NCBI RefSeq assembly: GCF_000720455.1
Contig: NZ_JOAK01000001.1
Location: 310,001-374,000 of the forward strand
DNA: 64,000 nt
Reading direction: 5' to 3'
DNA from: Streptomyces virginiae
Lineage (GTDB): Bacteria > Actinomycetota > Actinomycetes > Streptomycetales > Streptomycetaceae
The notes under the pieces were generated by a model. It saw only the letters and a list, made by a program, of their open reading frames with translations. It did no database searches and had not been told where the DNA came from. Shown here one piece after another: positions 42,388 through 50,946 of the stretch (the first letter of the stretch is position 1; every line of letters begins with the position of its first letter). A program made the position numbers and the translations under genes.

Positions 42388-42543
42388 GGCACTCCCGGGG
42401 ACGGCTGGGCACGGCAGGGCGCGGCGGACAGCCGCGCCCTGCCATTGGACACAGGCCGTCACCGGTCGCGCCTGTTCAGCTGGGCCCTACAGGTGACGTC
42501 GCCTCAGCCGCCTGAGCCGTTCCGGCCGCCCCGGGTTCGGACC

Positions 42544-45108
42544 TCAGGCCGAGGCGACCGCGCGCAGCGGGCTCAGCGCCGCCGCCCGGCGGGCGGGTAC
42601 GACCGCCGCGGCCGCGCCGATCACCAGGGACAGCAGGCACACCGCGAGCAGCGTCCCCCACGGCGGCACGAAGGAGTACTGCGCCATCGCGCCGTTCGCC
42701 AGCGAGCCGACCGCCCAGGCGCTGAACACCCCGCCCACCAGCCCCAGCAGAGTGCCGAAGGCGGCGACGATCACGGCCTCCAGCCGGATCATCCGCCGTA
42801 CGCCGGCGCGGTCCATGCCGATGGCGCGCAGCACGCCGATCTCCCGGGTCCGCTCCGAGACCGACATGGCCAGGGTGTTGACGATACCGAGCGCGCTGAT
42901 CACGACGCCGATCGCGAGCAGCCCGTACATCAGGGTCAGCAGCTCGCCAACGCTGCCCGCGGCCTCGTGGACGAGGGCCGCCCGGTCCTGGACCTTCAGC
43001 AGCGGGTTGGCGCCCACCGCGGTGCGCAGCCGCTCGGCCACGGCGTCGGAGGCGGCGCCGTCGTCCGTGCGGACGAGGATCCGCTGGACGGAGTCGGGCA
43101 GGAAGCCGCTGCGCCGTACCTCGCCGAGGTCGCCGAGCGCGTCGCCGGCGGCGGGGTTGTCCCGGTAGACGCCGACGACCGTGTAGGGGCGTGGCTCGTG
43201 GCCGCGTCCGATGCGTGCCTCGATCCGGTCGCCCGCGGCCAGGCCCTGCTCCCGGGCGAGCGTGGCGGACACGGCGATCCGGCCCGGCCCGAGGTCGTCG
43301 GCGGAGCCGCCGGTGAAGTCGAGCCTCATGACGGCGTCCACGGCCGCCGGGTCCACTCCGGCGATCTGCCGGACTCCGCCGCCGATGAACACCGGCACGT
43401 CGGCGACCGCCGCCGCGGTGCGCACTCCGGCCGTGGCGGCGACCCGCTCGACGGCGGCCGGGTCGATGCCGGTGGTGGGGGTGCGGGTGCCGATCACGTA
43501 GTCGGCGCCGAGTCCCCCAGCGGCCTGGCGGTCCAGGGCCTGTGCGGTGGAGTTCCCGACGACGGCCAGCCCGGCCACCAGCGCCGTACTGATCATCAGG
43601 GCGGAGGCGGTGGCGGCGGTGCGCCGCGGGTCGCGCAGCGCGTTCTCCCGGGCGAGGTGGCCGACGGGCCCGAAGCGGCCGGTCGGCCGGCCCGCCAGCC
43701 GGATCACGGGTGCGGCGAGCAGCGGCGCCAGCACGATCAGGGCGACGAGGAGGATGCCGGAGGCGAGCATCGCGTCCTGGAGGTTCTGCTCCGAGGCGTC
43801 CTCCACCCCGCTCAGGGACACCAGCAGTCCCACGCCGAGGACGAGCAGGACCAGGCCCGCGGCGGCGCGGATCCGCGAGCGCGTGGCGGAGGGCGGCTGC
43901 TGCGCCGAGCGCATCGCCTCGACCGGCGCGACCCTCGCCGCCCTGCGGGACGGCAGCCACGCGGCGAGCACCGTGACGCCCACGCCAACGCCGAGCGCGG
44001 CCACGACGGGCCGCGGGCCGATCACCAGCGGCCCGTCGGGCAGGGCGTCCTGCGCCGTGCCGAGCAGGCCGGGCAGCACGGCGGCGACGCCGAGCCCGAG
44101 CAGGAAGCCCGCGGCGGAGGCGACGAGGCCGAGCAGGGCGGCCTCGGCGAGCACGGAGCCGGCCACCTGGCGGCGCGAGGCGCCGATCGCCCGCAGCAGC
44201 GCGATCTCGCGGGTGCGCCGCGTCACGAGCATCGTGAAGGTGTTGACGATGAGGAAGGAGCCGATGAACAGCGAGACCCCGGCGAAGACCAGCGGCAGCT
44301 TGGCGTGACCACGCGTCAGGGTGTCGACGTAGAGCGCTTGTTGGGCCGCCTGGGCGGCGCCGGTGGTGGCCTCGGCCCGCCCGGCGGGGAGCACGGAGGC
44401 CACCCGGCCGGCGAGTTCGGCCTGGCCGGTGCCGGGCGCGGCGGTCAGGTCGATCCCGGTGTACCGGCCCGGAGAGGCGAACAGCTGCTGGGCGGTGGCC
44501 CTGTCGAACAGGGCGAGGGTGCCGCCCGCGGTCACCCGGGTGTCCTTCGTGGCGACGGTGCCCACGAGCCGCTTGGTCATGACCGGGCCGTCGGTGGCCA
44601 GCGTGACCGTGTCCCCGAGGCGGTATCGGCCGGCTGCGGCGGTGCCCGCGTCCACGGCGATCTCGTCGCCGCTCCGCGGGGCCCGGCCCTCGACCAGCGG
44701 ATACCGCCCGTCCTCGCCGTTCCCGTCCGGTACGTGGGCGGCGCCGAGGTTCGCCCTGGCCCGGCCGGCCCGGAGCGGGGTGCCGTCGGCGGCGGACAGG
44801 GTGGCCGAGCCGTCGGCGGTGGGCCGCACGGCGGCGACACCGGGCACGGCGGCCAGCTTGCGCACGAGCGCGTCGTCCAGGACGTTCGTGCGCTCTTCGC
44901 CGGGGGGCGCGTCCGGGGGGTCCTTCGGGGTCACGGTGACCGCGACACCGGCGAAGCCCTTCGACGCGGCGGCGCGGTGGGCGGCGGCGGAGGAGTCGGC
45001 GAAGACGAGGGTGCCGGAGACGAACGCGACACCGAGACAGACCGCCAGGACGGTCATGGCCAGACGGGCCTTGTGCGCGAGGAGGTTGCGCAGGGCTGTT
45101 CGCAGCAT
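42544..45108 (-). CDS. ABC transporter permease, FtsX/MacB type, duplicated
   Basis: An 854-residue permease with two FtsX-type units. Each has the four-helix set around a periplasmic MacB-like domain: the start MLRTALRNLLAHKARLAMTVLAVCLGVAFVSGTLVF, helices near 268-300 (VFAGVSLFIGSFLIVNTFTMLVTRRTREIALLRAIGASRRQVAGSVLAEAALLG), then a second unit ending in LMYGLLAIGVVISALGIVNTLAMSVSERTREIGVLRAIGMDRAGVRRMIRLEAVIVAAFG. 'TREI.LLRAIG' is the hallmark coupling helix in both. Large exported domains (about 50-265 and 530-700). It follows its ATPase gene by 40 bases. Substrate probably a peptide, lipid or antibiotic. Confidence 0.92.
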   Translation of the reverse strand: MLRTALRNLLAHKARLAMTVLAVCLGVAFVSGTLVFADSSAAAHRAAASKGFAGVAVTVTPKDPPDAPPGEERTNVLDDALVRKLAAVPGVAAVRPTADGSATLSAADGTPLRAGRARANLGAAHVPDGNGEDGRYPLVEGRAPRSGDEIAVDAGTAAAGRYRLGDTVTLATDGPVMTKRLVGTVATKDTRVTAGGTLALFDRATAQQLFASPGRYTGIDLTAAPGTGQAELAGRVASVLPAGRAEATTGAAQAAQQALYVDTLTRGHAKLPLVFAGVSLFIGSFLIVNTFTMLVTRRTREIALLRAIGASRRQVAGSVLAEAALLGLVASAAGFLLGLGVAAVLPGLLGTAQDALPDGPLVIGPRPVVAALGVGVGVTVLAAWLPSRRAARVAPVEAMRSAQQPPSATRSRIRAAAGLVLLVLGVGLLVSLSGVEDASEQNLQDAMLASGILLVALIVLAPLLAAPVIRLAGRPTGRFGPVGHLARENALRDPRRTAATASALMISTALVAGLAVVGNSTAQALDRQAAGGLGADYVIGTRTPTTGIDPAAVERVAATAGVRTAAAVADVPVFIGGGVRQIAGVDPAAVDAVMRLDFTGGSADDLGPGRIAVSATLAREQGLAAGDRIEARIGRGHEPRPYTVVGVYRDNPAAGDALGDLGEVRRSGFLPDSVQRILVRTDDGAASDAVAERLRTAVGANPLLKVQDRAALVHEAAGSVGELLTLMYGLLAIGVVISALGIVNTLAMSVSERTREIGVLRAIGMDRAGVRRMIRLEAVIVAAFGTLLGLVGGVFSAWAVGSLANGAMAQYSFVPPWGTLLAVCLLSLVIGAAAAVVPARRAAALSPLRAVASA

Positions 45109-45148
45109 GGGGAAGGCTTTCGGGGAGGAAGAGGAGAAGGACGGGGTG

Positions 45149-45895
45149 TCAGCTCTCGAAGCCGAGCATCCGGTCGAGTACGGCCGCGGCGGACGGCTCG
45201 TGCAGTTCGTCGACGACGTGGCCGTCGGCCAGGAACAGGACCCGGTCCGCGTACGAGGCGGCCGCCGGGTCGTGGGTGACCATCACCACCGTCTGTCCCA
45301 ACTCCCGTACGCAGTCGCGCAGGAAGCCGAGGATCTCGGCGCCCGAGCGCGAGTCGAGGTTCCCCGTCGGCTCGTCGGCGAAGACGATCTCGGGCCGGGA
45401 GACCAGCGCCCGCGCCACCGCCACCCGCTGCTGCTGCCCGCCGGACAGCTCGGCCGGGCGGTGGCCCAGCCGGTCCGTCAGGCCGACCGTGGCGACGACG
45501 GCCTCCAGCCAGGCGGCGTCCGGCCGGCGTCCGGCGAGCCGCAGCGGCAGCGTGATGTTCTCCAGCGCGGTCAGGGTGGGCATCAGGTTGAAGCCCTGGA
45601 ACACGAAGCCGACCCTGTCCCGGCGCAGCGCGGTCAGCTGCTTCTCGGACAGCGAGGACAGCTCGGTGCCGCCGATGCGCGCGGAGCCGGAGGTCACCGT
45701 GTCCAGTCCGGCCAGGCAGTGCATGAGCGTGGACTTGCCGGAGCCCGAGGGGCCCATGACGGCGGTGAACCGGCCCCGGGCGAAGTCGACCGTGACCGCG
45801 TCCAGCGCGGTCACCCGGGTCTCCCCCTTGCCGTACACCTTGGTCAGACCGGTGGCGCGGGCGGCCGGCCGGGGGTGGGGAGAGGGCTGCGACAT
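45149..45895 (-). CDS. ABC transporter ATP-binding protein (LolD/MacB type)
   Basis: A 248-residue ATPase: Walker A GPSGSGKST (48-56), Q-loop FVFQGFNLMPTLTALENITLPL, signature LSGGQQQRVAVARAL, Walker B EIVFADEPTGNLD and switch His in VVMVTHDPAAASYADRVLFLADG. The FQ.FNL.P..T..EN..LPL and NLD motifs place it with MacB/LolD ATPases that serve FtsX-type permeases. ATG at 45895. First gene of the two-gene transporter operon, downstream of the two-component genes. Confidence 0.95.
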   Translation of the reverse strand: MSQPSPHPRPAARATGLTKVYGKGETRVTALDAVTVDFARGRFTAVMGPSGSGKSTLMHCLAGLDTVTSGSARIGGTELSSLSEKQLTALRRDRVGFVFQGFNLMPTLTALENITLPLRLAGRRPDAAWLEAVVATVGLTDRLGHRPAELSGGQQQRVAVARALVSRPEIVFADEPTGNLDSRSGAEILGFLRDCVRELGQTVVMVTHDPAAASYADRVLFLADGHVVDELHEPSAAAVLDRMLGFES

Positions 45896-46047
45896 GTGGG
45901 GACTCCGCCTCGGGTGCGAGATGCGTCGGTCCTCACCCGAAGGGGTGGCCGGACCGGGGGACGCGTTCCATGCTCACTGCCCTGACCTGCGCAGACATCG
46001 TGCTGGAGGCTGGAGTCGGGCTCTGTCCGAGGGAGGGCGCCGGGCCC

Positions 46048-46103
46048 GCCGCCTCTGTCTTGGGGCACAGCCGCGGCCGCGCCGCCTCTGCCTTCGGGCA
46101 CAG
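46048..46103. repeat. Pair of 23-base direct repeats in the gap between ATPase and response regulator genes
   Basis: GCCGCCTCTGTCTTGGGGCACAG (46048-46070) and GCCGCCTCTGCCTTCGGGCACAG (46081-46103) differ at two positions. Each holds a short inverted repeat (CTGTCTTGGGGCACAG). The 226-base gap holds no gene. Confidence 0.6.
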
Positions 46104-46121
46104 GCCGGCGGCCGTCCGGCG

Positions 46122-46799
46122 TCAGGAGGCCAGGCCGGTCCGGTGGGCGAGGAGGGCCGCCTGCACCCGGCTCGCCGAGCCGGTCTTCTCCAGGATCGCG
46201 CCCACGTGCGTCTTCACCGTGCCGATCCCGATGCCGAGCCGTCCGGCGATGTCCTGGTTCGACAGCCCCTCTCCCAGCATCGCGAGGACCTCGCGCTCCC
46301 GTACGGTGAGCCGCGCGATGCGCTCGTCCGTGGGCGCGGGGCCGCAGTCGTCCCGGTCGCCGCCGCGCAGCATCCGGGCGATCACCGACCCGGTCACGCC
46401 GGGGGAGAGCACGGCGTCGCCGGCGGCCGCCGCCCGTACCGCGCCGATCAGTTCCTGCGGACCCTCGTCCTTCAGGAGGAAGCCCGTGGCGCCCTCCCGC
46501 AGCGCCCGGATGACGTTGTCCTCGTCGCCGAAGGTCGTCAGCATCACCACGCGCGGCGCCGGATCGAGGGCGAGCAGTGGCGCGATCGCGGCCAGGCCGT
46601 CGCAGACCGGCATCCGGATGTCCACCAGTGCCACGTCGGGCCGGTGGGCGGCCGCCAGCTCGACGGCCTGCCGTCCGTCGGTGGCCTCGGCGACGACGTC
46701 GATGTCGCCGGCGTGGCGCAGGATCAGGCGGACTCCGTGCCGGATCATCGTCTCGTCGTCGGCGAGCAGGACACGGATGGGCCGGGCGGGTGCGGTCAC
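46122..46799 (-). CDS. NarL/LuxR-type response regulator
   Basis: A 225-residue regulator: receiver domain (RVLLADDETMIRHGVRLIL, phospho-acceptor Asp60 in VALVDIRMP, MLTTFGDEDNVIRALREGATGFLLKD) and a GerE/LuxR HTH (LTVREREVLAMLGEGLSNQDIAGRLGIGIGTVKTHVGAILEKTGSASRVQAALLAHR). It starts with GTG at 46799, which overlaps the kinase stop in a GTGA arrangement, so translation is coupled to the kinase. It likely controls the adjacent ABC transporter. Confidence 0.95.
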   Translation of the reverse strand: MTAPARPIRVLLADDETMIRHGVRLILRHAGDIDVVAEATDGRQAVELAAAHRPDVALVDIRMPVCDGLAAIAPLLALDPAPRVVMLTTFGDEDNVIRALREGATGFLLKDEGPQELIGAVRAAAAGDAVLSPGVTGSVIARMLRGGDRDDCGPAPTDERIARLTVREREVLAMLGEGLSNQDIAGRLGIGIGTVKTHVGAILEKTGSASRVQAALLAHRTGLAS

Positions 46800-48571
46800 G
46801 GGGTCTCCCAGGGCGTGGCGTCCCGGACCGACGGGACGTCGAACCGGTCGATGGCGATCAGCCGCTGGGCGGCGTCGAAGCAGTAGCGGGCGATGAGCAG
46901 GCCGCCGGGGTGCCTCTCGGTGGCGCCGTTGAACGGGTAGACGCAGCCGGTGGTACCGGCCGGGCGCGGCGGCTCGTGGCCGGTGGCCGCGGCCCGCACC
47001 GCGGCGTTGTCCAGCACGCCGTACCCCGCCACCTCCGCGTACGTCATGCCGATGCGCGGCAGCGGGGGCGGCCCGGAGCGGCCGGACGGCTGGGCGGCGT
47101 ACACGAAGGCGATCCCGATGACCATGAGCGCGGACAGCGCCGCCAGCCCGAAGCCGAGCGTCAGCACCTCGGCGGTCCGCCGCCCGTCCGGGCCCGGGCC
47201 GGCGGGCTCCGGGGCGGTCGGGTCCGTTCCGATCGCCCCCTGGCCGGCCGCCGTGAGCGTCCCCGGCCCGTCGTCGGCGCGCCGGGCGGCAGGGCCGCCG
47301 CCGGGCCCGGCCGGCTCGGCGGGCACGGCCGCGGCCACCCGGAACCCGCCCGACGGCAGGGCGGCGGCCTCGAACGTCCCGCCGAGCAGCTCCACGCGCT
47401 CGCGCAGTCCGGTCAGGCCGCGCCCGGTGCCCGGTTCCTCCACGGGCGCCGGCGGCCCGGGCCGCGCCCCGTTGCGTACGGTGACCCGTACCCGGGCTCC
47501 GTCGGCCGCGGCGGTGGCCGCCTCGTCGGTGGCCGCCACGGCGGTGTCGTGTTCGACCGTCACGGTGACGTGCGCGTCGGCCGCGTACCGGTGCACGTTG
47601 GTGAGCGCCTCCCGTACGACGCGGTGCACCGCCCGGCGGACCGGGGCGGGACGCGCGTCGAGGTCCGGTCCCGTCCAGTCGAGCCGTACCGCGATCCCCC
47701 CGTCGCGGGACTGTGCGACCAGCGCCTCGATGTCTGCGCGGGTGCCGGTCGCGTGGGTGAGGGCGTCGGGCCCGGTGTCACGGGCGAGCGGCCCGAGTAC
47801 GCCGAGGACCTGGCGCAGCTCGCGCATGGCGTCGCGGGTGGTGCGCCGCACCAGGACGGCCTCCTCGCGCAGCTGCGGAGCCGCCCCCTCCAGGGCCAGT
47901 TCCAGCCCGCCGGCGTGCAGTGACACCAGGCTGAGCCGGTGGCCCACCAGGTCGTGCATCTCGGCGGCGATGCGGGACCGCTCGTGGATGCGGGCCTCGC
48001 TGTCGGCCAGCCGGCGGGCCCGCTCGGCCGCGTCACCGCGCTCGCGCAGTGCCCGCAGCAGGCGGCCCTGCTGGCCCTGCGCCGTGCCGACCAGGCCGGG
48101 GACGATCACGGCGGCCGGCGCGAGGACCAGACCGACGGCAAGTCCGTACGCCGCCGACCCGGGCCCGAGCCGCGGGCCGGTCACCGTCGCGCAGACCACG
48201 AGGAGGGCCCCGGCGGCGGCGAGCAGCCGGGCGCGCGGACGCGGCCGGGCCATCCGGCGGGCCACGGAGTAGGCGGCCGCCGCCGTGACCGGCCCGACGG
48301 CCGGCACCGGGCCGGTCAGCGCTGCGAGCACCAGGAGCACGGGCCCGGGCCACCGCCGGCGCAGCGCGAAGAGCCCGGCGGCCGCGGCGAGGACGACGAG
48401 CTGGAAGGGCGGGTGCGGCAGGTACCCGAGGTGGCCGACGGCCGCGTACACGCCCAGGCCGGCGAGGCCGACGCCGAGCGTCTGCGCGACCGGGCGGAGG
48501 CGGGCGGGACGACGCGAAGAGCTGATGGGCACCACGCTGACCAGTATCGACGCCCCACTGCGCGCCGGCAT
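46796..48571 (-). CDS. Sensor histidine kinase with extra C-terminal exported module
   Basis: A 591-residue HisKA_3-type kinase. Five or six N-terminal helices (about 25-165), a coiled region, the phospho-acceptor RSRIAAEMHDLVGHRLSLV (His206), then HATPase with REALTNVHRYA and GTGRGLTGLRERVELLGG. The kinase core ends near 415. Unusually, a Pro/Gly linker leads to another helix (EVLTLGFGLAALSALMVIGIAFVYAAQ, about 465-490) and an outer domain of about 100 residues with two Cys (TTGCVYPFNGATERHPGGLLIARYCFDAAQRLIAIDRFDV). Start uncertain: 48571 ATG or downstream GTG codons. Coupled to the response regulator. Confidence 0.88.
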   Translation of the reverse strand: MPARSGASILVSVVPISSSRRPARLRPVAQTLGVGLAGLGVYAAVGHLGYLPHPPFQLVVLAAAAGLFALRRRWPGPVLLVLAALTGPVPAVGPVTAAAAYSVARRMARPRPRARLLAAAGALLVVCATVTGPRLGPGSAAYGLAVGLVLAPAAVIVPGLVGTAQGQQGRLLRALRERGDAAERARRLADSEARIHERSRIAAEMHDLVGHRLSLVSLHAGGLELALEGAAPQLREEAVLVRRTTRDAMRELRQVLGVLGPLARDTGPDALTHATGTRADIEALVAQSRDGGIAVRLDWTGPDLDARPAPVRRAVHRVVREALTNVHRYAADAHVTVTVEHDTAVAATDEAATAAADGARVRVTVRNGARPGPPAPVEEPGTGRGLTGLRERVELLGGTFEAAALPSGGFRVAAAVPAEPAGPGGGPAARRADDGPGTLTAAGQGAIGTDPTAPEPAGPGPDGRRTAEVLTLGFGLAALSALMVIGIAFVYAAQPSGRSGPPPLPRIGMTYAEVAGYGVLDNAAVRAAATGHEPPRPAGTTGCVYPFNGATERHPGGLLIARYCFDAAQRLIAIDRFDVPSVRDATPWETP

Positions 48572-48592
48572 GGGCCCTGCGGCCGATCTCCT

Positions 48593-48612
48593 CCTCTGCC
48601 CAAAGGCAGAGG
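48593..48612. terminator. Short hairpin between VOC and kinase genes
   Basis: CCTCTGCC-CAAA-GGCAGAGG (8-bp stem) in the 58-base gap; a modest terminator or processing site for the VOC transcript. Confidence 0.4.
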
Positions 48613-48629
48613 GGGAAGGGGGCGCTGGA

Positions 48630-49436
48630 TCAGAAGGGAACGGAATCGGCCGGCCCGACGATCCCGAACAGCGCGCCTTCGGGATCGCGCAGGGTGACCT
48701 CGTGCGGGCCCGGACCGGAGTCCGCCACGGAGACGGTGCTGCCGCCCAGATCGGTCGCGGCCTTCACCGCGGTTTCCAGGTCGGGGACCCGGAAGTGGAC
48801 CTGCCAGCGCGGCCGCAGGGCCGGGTCGGGGGCCTGCGCGAGCGTCCCGCCGTGCAGGCGGGCCACCGTACGGCCCGCGTGGCGCAGCAGGATGCGGTTG
48901 TCCTCCTCCACGTACGCGACCTCGCAGCAGCCCGCCTGGGAACAGGCCCATTCCAGGACCTCGCCGTAGAAGATGGCGGCGTCGAAGGCGTTCCTGGTGC
49001 GCAGTTCGAGCCAGGCCGGCGCGGCCTCGCCGCCCATACCCCAGTCGGGGATGGCGTCGCCCTGCCAGATCCCGAAGACCGCCCCGTCGAGGTCGGAGGC
49101 GAGCGCCGCCCGTCCGGTACCGAAGGCGAGGGGGCCGACGGCGACGGTCCCGCTGCGCTCCAGGATGCGTGCGGCCGTGACGTCGGCGTCGTCCACGGCG
49201 AAGTACGGGGTCCAGGCGACCGGGACCGTGACGCCGGTGGGCACGGAGCCGAGGCCGGCCACCGGGATCCCGTCGCTGAAGCCGACGGCGAACCCCTCGC
49301 CGAGGCGGTCGTTCCCGAACCGCCAGCCGAGGACCGCGCTGTAGAAGGCCTGCGCCGCGCCGACGTCGCGCGCCATGAGGCTGACCCAGCAGGGTGCGCC
49401 GAATGTTTCGTGACTCGATGTCGACACGCCTGTCAT
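48630..49436 (-). CDS. VOC family protein, two glyoxalase-type domains
   Basis: A 268-residue protein with two vicinal-oxygen-chelate modules. First: APCWVSLMARDVGAAQAFYSAVLGWRFG..DGAVFGIWQGD. Second: APAWLELRTRNAFDAAIFYGEVLEWACS..VTLRDPEGALFGI. The metal-ligand positions are not all standard (no clear His at the first position), as in many actinobacterial VOC proteins whose function is unknown; some bind or modify antibiotics. ATG at 49436. It lies about 60 bases downstream of nothing on its strand; it precedes the kinase gene but a short hairpin lies between. Confidence 0.8.
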   Translation of the reverse strand: MTGVSTSSHETFGAPCWVSLMARDVGAAQAFYSAVLGWRFGNDRLGEGFAVGFSDGIPVAGLGSVPTGVTVPVAWTPYFAVDDADVTAARILERSGTVAVGPLAFGTGRAALASDLDGAVFGIWQGDAIPDWGMGGEAAPAWLELRTRNAFDAAIFYGEVLEWACSQAGCCEVAYVEEDNRILLRHAGRTVARLHGGTLAQAPDPALRPRWQVHFRVPDLETAVKAATDLGGSTVSVADSGPGPHEVTLRDPEGALFGIVGPADSVPF

Positions 49437-49631
49437 CCCCATCCGCCGGTGCGGCCCCGGATGCCCCTCCCACGGTACTCGTGGGAGCTCCCGGGAAACG
49501 TCGGCCACATCCTCGTGGCGCCGCCGCCCGCGCCCACGCCGACACGGCGACCGGCACCCCGCCCGGCGGAACGTATCGGCGGCGGCGTGCGCGGTCGCGC
49601 CGCGCGCTCGCCGCGCTCTTGCCCCGCGGGG

Positions 49632-50834
49632 TCAGGCCGCTGCCTGCGCGCGGGCGCGGCTCCGGGTCTCCTGGCGTGCGAGACGGCGGCGCCGGGTCGG
49701 CATGCCCAGGGTCGGGTTGGCCACGCCCCAGGCGGCTCCCTTGCAGATCAGCTCCTTGTAGAAGGCGGCCACGCGACCGGTCAGGGCCTTGTCGACCGCG
49801 CGGTCGTCGGCGGTGACGAACTGGATCAGGCCTTCCTTGCGGCCGAGGGAGATGCACTGCTGGACGTAGCGGATGGGGACCTGGGGGACCTTGGTGCCGG
49901 TGAGCCGCGCGGCGATGGCGTCGGCGGCCTGCCAGGCCATGGGGACGCCGGAGGCGCAGGACATGCGCAGCGGCTTGTCGGCGGGGCCGACCGCCATCGC
50001 CGCGTCGCCCACGGCGTACACGTCCGGGTGGGAGACCGAGCGCATCGTGGCGTCGACGACGATGCGGCCGCGGTCGGTGACGTCGAGGGCGGTGGCCAGG
50101 GCGACGGGGTGGACGGCGAATCCGGTGGTCCAGACGGTGACGTCGGCGGGGAGGGTCCGCCCGTCGGCGGTCGTGACGCGGTCGGCCGCCACGGCGTCGA
50201 CCGCCGCGTGTTCGTGGACCGTGATGCCGAGTCCGTCCACCGTCCTGCGCAGGTGGGCGCGGCCCTTCTCCGAGAGCCAGTCGCCGAGGCCTCCGTGGGC
50301 GGCCAGGGAGACGTCGAGGTCCGGGCGGGCCTCGGCGATCTCGGTCGCGGCCTCCAGCCCGGTCAGGCCGCCGCCGACCACGACCACGGGCCGGCCGCCG
50401 GCCAGGGCGGCGAGGCGGTCGCGCAGGCGGAGGGCGCCGGGGCGGCTGGAGATCTCGTGGGCGTGCTCGGCCGCGCCGGGGACGCCACCGTCGTTCCAGC
50501 CGCTGCCGAGGGCGTAGACCAGGGTGTCGTACTCCAGTTCCTGCGGCTCGGTGACGTCCGCGGCGGTGACCGACACCGTCTTGCGGTCCACGTCCACGGC
50601 GGTGACCTTCGCGAGCTTCAGGTCCACCCCCGTGCCCGCGAACATCCCGGCGAACGGCCGGGGCCTGAGGTCCTGGCCGGCCGCGAGCTGGTGCAGCCGG
50701 ACGCGCTCGACGAAGTCGGGCTCGGGGTTGACGAGGGTGATGGTGACGTCCTCGCGGTGCAGTCGCTTGGCGAGACGGCCGGCTGCGACGGCACCGGTGT
50801 AGCCGGCTCCGAGGACGACGATGCGGTGCTGCAT
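49632..50834 (-). CDS. NDH-2-like FAD/NAD(P) oxidoreductase
   Basis: A 400-residue two-dinucleotide-binding flavoprotein. FAD GxGxxG at the start (RIVVLGAGYTGAVAAGRLAKRL), NAD site GGRPVVVVGGGLTGLEAATEIAEARP, and the second FAD motif HPDVYAVGDAAMAVG. These match type II NADH dehydrogenase/ferredoxin-reductase relatives. The C-terminus is basic (TRRRRLARQETRSRARAQ) rather than a membrane helix, so its quinone role is uncertain. It lies 112 bases downstream of an ECF41 sigma gene on the same strand and is likely that factor's target, as oxidoreductases usually are for this group. Confidence 0.85.
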   Translation of the reverse strand: MQHRIVVLGAGYTGAVAAGRLAKRLHREDVTITLVNPEPDFVERVRLHQLAAGQDLRPRPFAGMFAGTGVDLKLAKVTAVDVDRKTVSVTAADVTEPQELEYDTLVYALGSGWNDGGVPGAAEHAHEISSRPGALRLRDRLAALAGGRPVVVVGGGLTGLEAATEIAEARPDLDVSLAAHGGLGDWLSEKGRAHLRRTVDGLGITVHEHAAVDAVAADRVTTADGRTLPADVTVWTTGFAVHPVALATALDVTDRGRIVVDATMRSVSHPDVYAVGDAAMAVGPADKPLRMSCASGVPMAWQAADAIAARLTGTKVPQVPIRYVQQCISLGRKEGLIQFVTADDRAVDKALTGRVAAFYKELICKGAAWGVANPTLGMPTRRRRLARQETRSRARAQAAA

Positions 50835-50946
50835 GTCCGTGCTCCTGTCTGGGCGGGTCCGCCGTTGTCCGGCGTGGTGTCGCCCCTTGAACCGGGCAGC
50901 CCCGCATTTCCTGACAGGATCGGGATGTGACCTGCGTCACGCCGTG

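Noticed and set aside
50905..50925. An ECF41 promoter (TGTCAGG) before the oxidoreductase
   Set aside because: The -35-like TGTCAGG is present on the reverse strand, but no CGTC -10 element lies at the expected distance.
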